From Chryseobacterium taeanense (GTDB lineage: Bacteria > Bacteroidota > Bacteroidia > Flavobacteriales > Weeksellaceae), in the NCBI RefSeq assembly GCF_900099685.1, contig NZ_FNDW01000001.1:372001-436000 (forward strand): a stretch of 64,000 nucleotides of DNA, given 5' to 3'. Positions 7,367 to 14,038 of this stretch are shown here, piece after piece (position 1 is the first letter of the stretch; each line of letters opens with the position of its first letter). Position numbers and translations under genes: made by a program. The notes below the pieces were generated by a model. It was given only the letters and a program-made list of their open reading frames with translations, made no database searches and was not told where the DNA came from.

Positions 7367-7915
7367 ATGGAAAATATCATACAAATATTAAAATCCGGAG
7401 GAACAATTCTTTATCCAACAGATACGATCTGGGGAATTGGTTGCGATGCTACGAATATAGAAGCAGTCAATAAAATTTTTGACATCAAAAAGCGTGAGAA
7501 AAATAAGTCCATGATTATTTTGGTGGAATCTGAAAAAAGACTGCAGGATCTGGTGGATGTTCCGGAAATGGCATGGGAAATCATTGATTTGAGTGAAAAA
7601 CCGGTGACTATTGTTTACGAAAACCCGAGAGGACTGCCAAAAGAACTATTAGCTGAAGATGGAAGTATAGGAATTCGTTTGGTAAAGAACGACTTTTGCA
7701 AAAAGTTAATCACAAAGCTTAATAAACCCTTGGTATCAACATCCGCAAATTTCAGTGGAGAAAAAAGTCCGCTTAAATTCTCTGATATTTCCTCTGAAAT
7801 TCTCGATCTGGTAGATTATGCTGTGGAAGAAGACAGAGAAAAAGTTTCAAAATATCCGGGTTCCTCAGTCATCAAAATCTGGAACGACAATAGAATAAAA
7901 GTTCTTAGAGAATAG
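7367..7915 (+). CDS. tsaC: L-threonylcarbamoyladenylate synthase (Sua5/YrdC/TsaC)
   Basis: 182 residues from ATG 7367. It makes threonylcarbamoyl-AMP from Thr, bicarbonate and ATP for the t6A37 modification of tRNAs reading ANN codons. The YrdC fold is seen from 'KSGGTILYPTDTIWGIGCDA' at the N-terminus, through 'KKREKNKSM', to 'PLVSTSANFSGEKSP'. The single-domain length matches TsaC rather than two-domain Sua5. A longer frame exists upstream, but it translates the inverted-repeat arm (the familiar spurious 'CFAPRND' peptide), so the start after the repeat is preferred. Confidence 0.93.
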   Translation: MENIIQILKSGGTILYPTDTIWGIGCDATNIEAVNKIFDIKKREKNKSMIILVESEKRLQDLVDVPEMAWEIIDLSEKPVTIVYENPRGLPKELLAEDGSIGIRLVKNDFCKKLITKLNKPLVSTSANFSGEKSPLKFSDISSEILDLVDYAVEEDREKVSKYPGSSVIKIWNDNRIKVLRE

Positions 7916-7933
7916 TTTCGGGTAATTCTGAAA

Positions 7934-8335
7934 TTAACTTTTAATAATCCTATACAATTTTACAATAGCCCAGAATTCGAGGATTGCTATAGTCCCGATC
8001 ATAATGGTATTTAGCATTGTTCCGCCGGACGACACATTAACGATAATGTCACCGATTTCTATGGTCAGGCGTGAAACCAAAGTGATAAAAAGCCATTGGG
8101 ATTTATTGAAAATCACAGAAATCAATAGAGCGACAACACTGCCCAATATTCTTACTCCTGTACTGCTAAAACCAAGCTGTGATGAGTAATCTGTAATGCT
8201 TGCTCCGGGAAAACACAATCCAGGGTTAAAAGTGAAAACATAAAAAAAGAATATTCCCGCTACAATGAGAATCCATGAGAATATTTTTACTGATAAAGGA
8301 ATGCTTTGGTTTGGATTGAATGTGTTTTTCATCAT
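7934..8335 (-). CDS. Four-helix membrane protein (DUF4345-like), unknown function
   Basis: 133 residues from the ATG at 8335; the upstream extension lacks family-like sequence. Four hydrophobic helices are visible: 'IFSWILIVAGIFFFYVF', 'RILGSVVALLISVIF', 'WLFITLVSRLTIEIGDIIV' and 'TIMIGTIAILEFWAIVKL'. The layout resembles DUF4345-type small membrane proteins, but I cannot confirm the family. It is transcribed away from an HxlR regulator across a 90-base gap containing a palindrome, so it is a likely target of that regulator. Confidence 0.65.
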   Translation of the reverse strand: MMKNTFNPNQSIPLSVKIFSWILIVAGIFFFYVFTFNPGLCFPGASITDYSSQLGFSSTGVRILGSVVALLISVIFNKSQWLFITLVSRLTIEIGDIIVNVSSGGTMLNTIMIGTIAILEFWAIVKLYRIIKS

Positions 8336-8397
8336 AAATGTTTTCACAAAAATAAGTAAAAATCCAAATCTCAATAATATCTTTGATAAAAATACAA

Positions 8398-8413
8398 GTA
8401 TCTTTTAGGATAC
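8398..8413. promoter_or_regulatory. Candidate HxlR operator
   Basis: GTATC-N6-GATAC palindrome in the divergent gap, 11 bases before the HxlR start and about 60 bases from the membrane-protein start. Short palindromes of this type are typical of HxlR/MarR-like winged-helix dimers. Binding is inferred. Confidence 0.4.
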
Positions 8414-8424
8414 CCCAAAACATA

Positions 8425-8790
8425 ATGATGAAAAATAAACAAAAACAATTACGGCTCAGGGATGTGAGCGATGTGATCTATCTTATAGGCGGAAGATGGA
8501 AAAGTGCTATTCTTGCCAGTTTATGCGATAAAGAAAAACGATTTAATGAATTGCAGAAAGATCTTAAGGGGATTACAGCAAGAACTCTGATCCGGGAACT
8601 TAAATTTTTGGAGCAAAATATGCTAATTACTAAAAAAGAGAAGGACAGAAATTCTTATTATACGCTTTCAGAGCATGGTAAAACATTAGAGCCTCTTATA
8701 GAATCTATTGCGGCATGGGCACAACAACATAGAAAATTAATTTTAGAACAAAAGGATGATAATCTTATCTTTGCAGATTCTGAATTTTGA
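8425..8790 (+). CDS. HxlR family winged-helix transcriptional regulator
   Basis: 121 residues from ATG 8425. The HxlR core is clear: 'VIYLIGGRWKSAILASL', 'KRFNELQKDLKGITARTLIRELKFLEQ' (recognition helix) and the wing 'YYTLSEHGKTLEPLIESIAAWAQQH'. There is no Cys in the N-terminal region, so thiol sensing of the YodB type is not evident. It probably controls itself and the divergent membrane protein through the palindrome at 8398. Ten bases separate its stop from the cca start, so transcription may continue into cca. Confidence 0.88.
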   Translation: MMKNKQKQLRLRDVSDVIYLIGGRWKSAILASLCDKEKRFNELQKDLKGITARTLIRELKFLEQNMLITKKEKDRNSYYTLSEHGKTLEPLIESIAAWAQQHRKLILEQKDDNLIFADSEF

Positions 8791-8800
8791 AATATTTAAA

Positions 8801-10222
8801 ATGAATATTAACCTTAATCAAAATAAAAACCTTAAACTTTTTAAAATAATCTCTGAAGTAGCAAACAAAAATAAGCAGTCGGTGTATGTCGTTGGTGGCT
8901 ATGTACGTGATTTATTAATGAAAAGAAAAGCTTCTACAGATATTGATTTTGTCACCGAACAAAGCGGAATAGAGCTTGCTCAAAACGTCGGAAAAGAAAT
9001 CGACCCGAAAATGAAAGTTTCTGTTTTCAAGACGTATGGAACGGCAATGATTAAATACAAAGACCTTGAGTTGGAATTCGTCGGTGCCAGAAAAGAAAGT
9101 TATTCAGAAAACAGCCGCAAGCCGGAAGTGGAAGGCGGAACCATTGAAGATGACCAAAAGAGAAGAGATTTTACGATCAATGCAATGGCGATTTCTCTTA
9201 ATAAAGACAATTTCGGTGAGTTGATCGATCCTTTTAATGGCGTTGATGATCTGGAAAAAGGAATTTTAAGAACGCCTTTGGAGCCTGCACAGACTTATTC
9301 GGATGATCCGTTGAGAATGATGAGAGCGATCCGTTTTGCGTCTACTTTACAGTTTCAGATAGAAGAAAAATCTTTGGAAGCAATCAGGCAGGAAGCGGAA
9401 AGAATCAAAATTGTTTCAATGGAAAGAATCATGGTTGAATTTAATAAAATCATGTTATCTGAAAAACCTTCGCTTGGTTTAAAATTAATGGAGCAGACAG
9501 GTTTAATGAAACTCATTATTCCCGAACTTGTTGATTTGAAAGGTGTAGAAGAAGTGGAAGGGCAAACCCATAAAGATAATTTTTATCATACGCTGGAAGT
9601 AGTAGACAATATTTCAGCAAATACAGATAATCTGTGGTTACGGTGGTCTGCACTGCTTCACGATATTGGAAAAGCACCCACCAAAAAATTTGTGGAAGGA
9701 ACTGGCTGGACTTTCCACGGACATGAATTTTTGGGTTCTAAAATGGTGAAAAATCTGTTTCAGAGATTGAAATTGCCTCTGGGCTCGGACATGAAATATG
9801 TCCAAAAAATGGTAAAGCTTTCATCCAGACCTATTGCACTTATCACCGATGATGCCTCCGATTCTGCATTGCGAAGACTCCTTTTTGATGCCGGTGAAGA
9901 TATGGAAGATCTGTTTACGCTTTGTAAAGCCGACATCACCACAAAAAATTCTAAAAAGCAGGAGAAATTCAAAAAGAATTTTGAATATGTTGCAATTAAA
10001 ATTAAAGAAGTTGAGGAAAAAGATCAGGTAAGAAATTTCCAGCCGCCGATTTCCGGAGAAGAAATTATGGCGATGTTTAATTTGAAACCCGGTCGTGAAA
10101 TAGGAATTTTAAAGGAAAAAGTAAAAGAAGCCATTCTTGAGGGCGAAATTGCCAATAACAGCGAAGAAGCAAGAAATTTTGTGATTGCTGAAGCCGAAAA
10201 GCTCGGATTAACTTTGGTATGA
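8801..10222 (+). CDS. cca: CCA tRNA nucleotidyltransferase with HD domain
   Basis: 473 residues from ATG 8801. It adds or repairs the 3' CCA of tRNAs. Class II nucleotidyltransferase: 'VYVVGGYVRDLLMKRKASTDIDFV' has the GGxVRD motif and the DxD metal ligands; 'RRDFTINAMAIS' and 'DDPLRMMRAIRFAS' follow. A C-terminal HD domain is seen at 'LLHDIGKAPTKKF' with a later His in 'FHGHEFLGSKM'. The tRNA-Cys gene 1.4 kb downstream carries no encoded CCA, which fits the need for this enzyme. Confidence 0.94.
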   Translation: MNINLNQNKNLKLFKIISEVANKNKQSVYVVGGYVRDLLMKRKASTDIDFVTEQSGIELAQNVGKEIDPKMKVSVFKTYGTAMIKYKDLELEFVGARKESYSENSRKPEVEGGTIEDDQKRRDFTINAMAISLNKDNFGELIDPFNGVDDLEKGILRTPLEPAQTYSDDPLRMMRAIRFASTLQFQIEEKSLEAIRQEAERIKIVSMERIMVEFNKIMLSEKPSLGLKLMEQTGLMKLIIPELVDLKGVEEVEGQTHKDNFYHTLEVVDNISANTDNLWLRWSALLHDIGKAPTKKFVEGTGWTFHGHEFLGSKMVKNLFQRLKLPLGSDMKYVQKMVKLSSRPIALITDDASDSALRRLLFDAGEDMEDLFTLCKADITTKNSKKQEKFKKNFEYVAIKIKEVEEKDQVRNFQPPISGEEIMAMFNLKPGREIGILKEKVKEAILEGEIANNSEEARNFVIAEAEKLGLTLV

Positions 10223-10256
10223 AAATTCAATAATACATTTAAAATTCAACAGATTT

Positions 10257-10284
10257 AGCCTCCCGGAAAGGAGGCTTTCCTTTT
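10257..10284 (+). terminator. Intrinsic terminator of cca
   Basis: AGCCTCC (10257-10263) pairs with GGAGGCT (10270-10276), followed by a pyrimidine/T-rich tract. Confidence 0.8.
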
Positions 10285-10469
10285 AACATTTATTAAATAA
10301 GCGTTTAATTTTTTAAAGATTGTATTGTCATTTTAAAAACGCTCTGTTGCTCTTTATCACTGGTTATTTTAGACTTATCATAAAATTAATAGTTTTTTAA
10401 TGACTGATAAAATTTTGTTAAGACCTTAAATTATTACTCATAAATAAGATTTTTAAACTCTGCATTTCT

Positions 10470-10553
10470 TAAATTTGCAGTCACTCATGTTTAATTTGAG
10501 TTTTCATGGTTATTAGTTTTTAGTCCTCATAGAAATATGGGGACTTTTTTTTT
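10470..10553 (+). other. MVISF unit 1: promoter box, five-codon ORF, terminator
   Basis: A TAAATTTG -7-type box (10470-10477) is followed by the conserved stretch ttaatttgagttttc and the ORF ATG GTT ATT AGT TTT TAG (10506-10523, peptide MVISF). The terminator stem AGTCCTCAT (10522-10530)/ATGGGGACT (10537-10545) starts inside the stop codon and is followed by a T-run to 10553. Two further copies (10717 and 11401) keep the ORF and architecture but have different stem sequences. The product may be a small RNA of about 70 nt or an attenuated leader. Confidence 0.5.
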
Positions 10554-10716
10554 AGACATTTATATTAGTTGTTATTGAGCAAATATTTAATTATTACTAC
10601 ATAGTTTTCATATTTTATCATCAATAATCTTATACAAATAGATATTGTTAATTTTTTCCAATTAAAAATAGAGATTAGTAAAATCCGGATATAGTTTTTT
10701 TATGAAAAATAATTTA

Positions 10717-10796
10717 TACCTTTGCATCGATTCTCATATTTAATTTGAGTTTTCATGGTTATTAGTTTTTAGCCCCCGTCAATCGGGGGCTTTTTT
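10717..10796 (+). other. MVISF unit 2: promoter box, five-codon ORF, terminator
   Basis: The TATACCTTTG sequence gives a consensus -7 box TACCTTTG at 10717-10724. The same 'taatttgagttttc' stretch leads to ATG GTT ATT AGT TTT TAG at 10755-10772. The stem AGCCCCCG (10771-10778)/CGGGGGCT (10784-10791) begins within the stop codon and is followed by six T. No gene starts within 200 bases downstream; the next is at 11032. Confidence 0.5.
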
Positions 10797-10894
10797 GTTG
10801 AAATTTATAGAATTATCTCTAAAGCACTATTCTTGGCATAGTAGTTGAATACTTAAACACAGCTATTAAAAAATCTCTTTAAAAAGGAACTATC

Positions 10895-10925
10895 AAATAT
10901 TCTCAGATCTTCTGAGAATATTTTT
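10895..10925 (+). terminator. Stand-alone hairpin with U-tract
   Basis: AAATATTCTCAG (10895-10906) pairs perfectly with CTGAGAATATTT (10912-10923), followed by T. No ORF precedes it; it would end any transcript running on from MVISF unit 2, or a separate small RNA. Confidence 0.6.
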
Positions 10926-10964
10926 AAAAGCAACACCATCACTTAAATATTAATTTTTTCATTT

Positions 10965-10992
10965 AATCCTCTGCTTTGTCTGGGGATTTTTT
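10965..10992 (+). terminator. Terminator-like hairpin upstream of the 92-residue gene
   Basis: AATCCTC (10965-10971) pairs with GGGGATT (10982-10988), followed by TTTT. The preceding 'cactta...ttttttcat' resembles the MVISF units with the ORF deleted. Confidence 0.5.
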
Positions 10993-11031
10993 GCATTTTA
11001 AAAATATGTATCTTTACAAAAAAATTATTAC

Positions 11032-11310
11032 GTGTCTTATATAATAAAAACGACATCAGAAGGCTTAATTTATGTAAAGGCCTCTAACATCATCAATATA
11101 AAGAAACCAAATTCTATTGAAGGTGCAAAGGTTCTAGGTAAACCCTTGGTAATTAATGTTAATCATATCGGTTTCCTGAGTTTTAATATAGAGGGAAATG
11201 TAACTTTCTTTATGGCAAGCGGTTTTGAAATTTCGGTGAATGTACTTTATGAAGAAGCTGAAGAAGCTTTTAACTGTGCTAAAGCCAACGTCGAAAAAAT
11301 AATCAGATAA
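11032..11310 (+). CDS. Small hypothetical protein, unknown family
   Basis: 92 residues starting with GTG at 11032; no better start is seen. No signal peptide or membrane segment. The sequence alternates short strands ('GLIYVKASNIINIKK', 'PLVINVNHIGFLSFNIEG', 'VTFFMASGFEISVNV') and ends in one helix ('EEAEEAFNCAKANVEKIIR'), suggesting a small beta-rich fold with a C-terminal helix. I do not recognise it. It is isolated: terminators lie on both sides, and it is surrounded by MVISF units in both orientations. Confidence 0.6.
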   Translation: MSYIIKTTSEGLIYVKASNIINIKKPNSIEGAKVLGKPLVINVNHIGFLSFNIEGNVTFFMASGFEISVNVLYEEAEEAFNCAKANVEKIIR

Positions 11311-11335
11311 TTGAAATTTCTGTAGTAAAAATTAG

Positions 11336-11363
11336 TCAGCTCTTTGTAAGGGGCTGATTTTTT
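11336..11363 (+). terminator. Terminator of the 92-residue gene
   Basis: TCAGCTC (11336-11342) pairs with GGGCTGA (11351-11357), followed by TTTTTT. Confidence 0.75.
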
Positions 11364-11400
11364 AATAGACTTAATGACGGACAATCGTAGAGATTTTTAA

Positions 11401-11489
11401 ATAAAAATCCCCGGCGTAGAACCGGGAATTAAAAACTAATAACCATGAAAAAACTCAAATGAATGAGCTGTGTCTTATGTTCAAATACA
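11401..11489 (-). other. MVISF unit 3 (opposite strand): promoter box, five-codon ORF, terminator
   Basis: On the minus strand a TGTATTTG box (11482-11489, one mismatch to TAnnTTTG) precedes 'atttgagttttttc' and ATG GTT ATT AGT TTT TAA (11446 to 11429). The stop is TAA rather than TAG. The stem (arms at 11422-11430 and 11406-11414, sequence AATTCCCGG/CCGGGGATT) starts within the stop codon and runs into T-rich sequence. The unit points towards the 3' end of the 92-residue gene. Confidence 0.48.
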
Positions 11490-11573
11490 TCGCTTGTATT
11501 TTATATACGATAAAAATTTACGAATGGTTTTTATTAAGATCATAATGATTCACATATTATGCATAAGTGAAAA

Positions 11574-11611
11574 GAAAAATCCCTAAACTATATGAATAGA
11601 ATAGGGATTTT
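11574..11611 (-). terminator. Terminator of tRNA-Cys
   Basis: A ten-base stem (11576-11585 with 11602-11611) is followed on the minus strand by a T-rich tract (complement of aaagaaaa). It starts 3 bases after the tRNA 3' end. Confidence 0.75.
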
Positions 11612-11614
11612 CTG

Positions 11615-11685
11615 AGGTACCTAGCGGATTCGAACCGCTGTAGATGGTGTTGCAGACCACTGCCTAGCCGCTCGGCCAAAGTACC
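11615..11685 (-). tRNA. tRNA-Cys (anticodon GCA)
   Basis: 71 bases. The acceptor stem GGTACTT pairs with AGGTACC, with U as discriminator. The D-arm is TGGCCGAGCGGCTAGGCA-like, the anticodon stem-loop reads GTGGTCTGCAACACCAT with anticodon GCA, and the T-arm is GCGGTTCGAATCCGC. The 3' CCA is not encoded. It has its own promoter and terminator. Confidence 0.96.
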
Positions 11686-11709
11686 ATGTCTTTACCATTT
11701 TTAGGTCTG

Positions 11710-11739
11710 CAAATATAACAAAATATATGATCCGACAAA
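11710..11739 (-). promoter_or_regulatory. Promoter of tRNA-Cys
   Basis: TTTG (11736-11739) - 18 bases - TATATTTG (11710-11717), the Bacteroidota consensus, about 25 bases before the tRNA 5' end. Confidence 0.7.
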
Positions 11740-11745
11740 AGTTTT

Positions 11746-12255
11746 TTACGCAATTTCTTTTGTGCCGATGCTTTCTATTTCGCTTTTAGCCTGTCTTTCA
11801 GCTTCATAATTTTTGATGTTCACAACACGTGTGTCGCTCCAGCTATCGTGCCAACCGTTTTCACCTAAAAAAGAAAGAATATCAAAAGGAACCAATCTCG
11901 AAATATTACGAATGAAAAATTCATACGTTGTCGGAATCTGCCCATCTGTAGTAATTACTTTTGTTCCGGTTATATATTTTCCAATTGTCCTTCCTTTAGT
12001 AAAATATTCTAGCAAAAAAGTATAAAGAAAATACAGAATCCCAGTAATCAGGATATCAAGTGCCCTGTTAATACCTGCAAAATTGGAGAATAATTCCGTA
12101 AAATACTGAATTCCTAGAATTGTATCGACAATGACCCCGAGAGATCCTATAATAAAGAAAGAAAAACTAAAAATAATTCTGTCAATAATAAAGTTGGCAA
12201 GTCTTTGCCATTTTGTAGCCCTGTTCGTATCAACTACGCGTAAATATTTTCTCAT
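11746..12255 (-). CDS. RDD family membrane protein
   Basis: 169 residues. Two or three hydrophobic helices and the family marks: an Arg-Leu-x-Asn-Phe-Ile-Ile-Asp start ('RLANFIIDRIIF'), a middle helix 'LITGILYFLYTFLLEYF', and 'GRTIGKYITGTKVIT' followed by 'FFIRNISRLVPFD'. RDD proteins are inner-membrane proteins of unclear role, possibly in ion exchange or export. It is the last gene of the minus-strand block that begins with thrA, 13 bases after the DUF4403 gene. Confidence 0.88.
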   Translation of the reverse strand: MRKYLRVVDTNRATKWQRLANFIIDRIIFSFSFFIIGSLGVIVDTILGIQYFTELFSNFAGINRALDILITGILYFLYTFLLEYFTKGRTIGKYITGTKVITTDGQIPTTYEFFIRNISRLVPFDILSFLGENGWHDSWSDTRVVNIKNYEAERQAKSEIESIGTKEIA

Positions 12256-12268
12256 GTTATTAGTTTAT

Positions 12269-13633
12269 TTATAATCCGTTAAGCATTAGTTTTAATGTTG
12301 CATTGATGTCGATCAAAGCGGTGATTCCAGAAGGATTCATGAAAATTTTTGTAGGTTTTAAATTAAAAACTTTACCGTTCATTTTTAGCCCCTTATAATA
12401 TTCTTTATTAAAAGCTTCATCAATACTTTTTTTTGAGCTGTTTTCAAGATCCTGAGTAGGAATTCCGTACTCTTCTTCTATCATTTTTATAATTCTTCCC
12501 CGGAAAAGCAGTGTCGCTGTTTTTTGTAAGATATTTGAAGTTTTCAGTTTAAACTTTGTATCAGAAAGTACAATTTTCTTTTTCAAATCATCATAAACAG
12601 GAATTCCCGAAATAAAAGCCGTTCCATTAACGTAGCCTTCTGTTTCTGCTTCAATCATCACACGATCGTCAATTCCATAGACTTTTATATCCTTGATTTT
12701 AACTGAAGATCCTCTGATTTCATATTCTTTATCCAAAAACATATCCCTGGCAATATTGGTTGCCTCTGTGAAAGGAACATTAGCGGTTGTCTGCAGCAAA
12801 AACTGATCTGCTACAGAGGGAACAAAGACAAAATCCGAAGCCGACTTTACGGGTTCTGAAGATTCTGGTTTGCTGCCGGTGTAAGTTTCCGAGAAAATAT
12901 CAATTCCCAGACTGGTATTGATCTGGTTTCCGTAAAATTTTAAAGGGGTAATATGAACGCTTACCGGAGTGATTTTAAGCCAGGTTTTAAACTCTTCCGA
13001 AATATTGAACGGATTGGCAAAAGCATTCCAGGCAGTGACAGCATATTCCTGAAAATTCAGCTGTGATGCCATTTGCTCATCAATGACTTTACAGAATTTT
13101 TCCTGTTGCTCTTTCAGGCTTTTTTCTACCAGAGAAGTGATGGGAATCTGTACTCTTCCAAAATCCAAAACAGGTTTTGTAACCCAGCGGAAGCCGTTGG
13201 TCTTGGTCTGTGTCACTATTGTCCAGTTATTTTTTAAACTGATTGTAGTATTGAAAGACATTACCGTTTCAAACGTCGTATTTTGATAAGTATATAAACC
13301 AAGTGTTCCGATTCCCTTTTCTGCCCATATTTTTAGAGGAACTTCAATCAGTATATTCTGGTTGGTACCTCCTACGAGTCTTATAGGACGCGTTTTCCAT
13401 ACTTTTACTTTGAATTGATCGTTGTTGTTGTCGGTATAAGAATCATCCTGATAAATGAGATCTTTCACCGATGCATTAATCATATTACTAATCTCCGAAA
13501 GCGGAATCGTTACCGGCATTGTAATGCTGGATTTAAGCTTTGGGAAATTATAATTAGCAACCGGGTTATCAATATTCGTCTGCGCGAAAATATTGATAAA
13601 AGCTAAAAGAAATAGTATTTTAATAAATTTCAA
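12269..13633 (-). CDS. DUF4403 family exported protein
   Basis: 454 residues with signal peptide 1-17 ending I-F-A-Q. The long beta-rich body, with 'SSITMPVTIPLSEISNMINA' near the start and 'INTSLGIDIFSETYTG' and 'GIPVYDDLKKKIVLSD' further on, matches my memory of DUF4403, a duplicated TULIP-like/lipid-binding-type domain family frequent in Bacteroidota. Periplasmic or outer-membrane-facing location is inferred. Function unknown. It lies 36 bases downstream of folB in the same direction. Confidence 0.75.
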   Translation of the reverse strand: MKFIKILFLLAFINIFAQTNIDNPVANYNFPKLKSSITMPVTIPLSEISNMINASVKDLIYQDDSYTDNNNDQFKVKVWKTRPIRLVGGTNQNILIEVPLKIWAEKGIGTLGLYTYQNTTFETVMSFNTTISLKNNWTIVTQTKTNGFRWVTKPVLDFGRVQIPITSLVEKSLKEQQEKFCKVIDEQMASQLNFQEYAVTAWNAFANPFNISEEFKTWLKITPVSVHITPLKFYGNQINTSLGIDIFSETYTGSKPESSEPVKSASDFVFVPSVADQFLLQTTANVPFTEATNIARDMFLDKEYEIRGSSVKIKDIKVYGIDDRVMIEAETEGYVNGTAFISGIPVYDDLKKKIVLSDTKFKLKTSNILQKTATLLFRGRIIKMIEEEYGIPTQDLENSSKKSIDEAFNKEYYKGLKMNGKVFNLKPTKIFMNPSGITALIDINATLKLMLNGL

Positions 13634-13669
13634 TCTTCAATTTTATTTAGCGAAAATAATAATATTTTA

Positions 13670-14038
13670 TCAATTATCAGGTTTGAAACTTTTTTCAAGT
13701 TCAATGCTTGCACCTTTCATTTCGCCCTTCATTGGCGGAGCTGTTTTGGTAATTTTTAATTTAATATAATCAATCTGCGAAAATTTTTCATGAATACTGG
13801 CAATAATTCTTCCGGCAACATGCTCCAGTAATTTGGACTTGATTTTCATTTCATCATGAATAATCTCATTAATATCTGTATAGCTTATCGTGTCATTCAA
13901 ATCGTCAGATTCCGCGGCTTTCCAGAGATCGGTATGAATTTCCAGATTTAATATATAATATGTCCCGATAGTATTTTCTTCAGGTAAAACACCGTGATAG
14001 GCATAAATTTTTACGTCTTCAAGATATATTTTACTCAT
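13670..14038 (-). CDS. folB: Dihydroneopterin aldolase
   Basis: 122 residues. It converts 7,8-dihydroneopterin to 6-hydroxymethyl-dihydropterin in folate synthesis. The family start 'IYLEDVKIYAYHGVLPEE' holds the catalytic Glu; 'SYTDINEII' and 'LKITKTAPPM' (catalytic Lys) follow. It overlaps the end of thrC by 8 bases, so it is translated from the thr transcript. The next enzyme in the pathway, folK, is in this window at 55.3 kb, not linked. Confidence 0.94.
   Translation of the reverse strand: MSKIYLEDVKIYAYHGVLPEENTIGTYYILNLEIHTDLWKAAESDDLNDTISYTDINEIIHDEMKIKSKLLEHVAGRIIASIHEKFSQIDYIKLKITKTAPPMKGEMKGASIELEKSFKPDN

Larger units (their letters stand above)
10223..11031. other. Long intergenic region with repeated small transcription units and hairpins
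   Basis: 809 bases with no gene of ordinary size. In order: cca terminator (10257-10284); about 180 bases with nothing recognised; MVISF unit 1 (10470-10553); about 160 AT-rich bases; MVISF unit 2 (10717-10796); a 12-bp hairpin plus U-tract (10895-10925); another terminator (10965-10992) that may be a decayed relative of the units; then the start of the 92-residue gene. Confidence 0.6.

Noticed and set aside
11444..11462. Plus-strand mini-ORF MKKLK opposite MVISF unit 3
   Set aside because: Present only in copy 3; the corresponding reverse frames of copies 1 and 2 differ in length and sequence, and the U-tracts point the other way.
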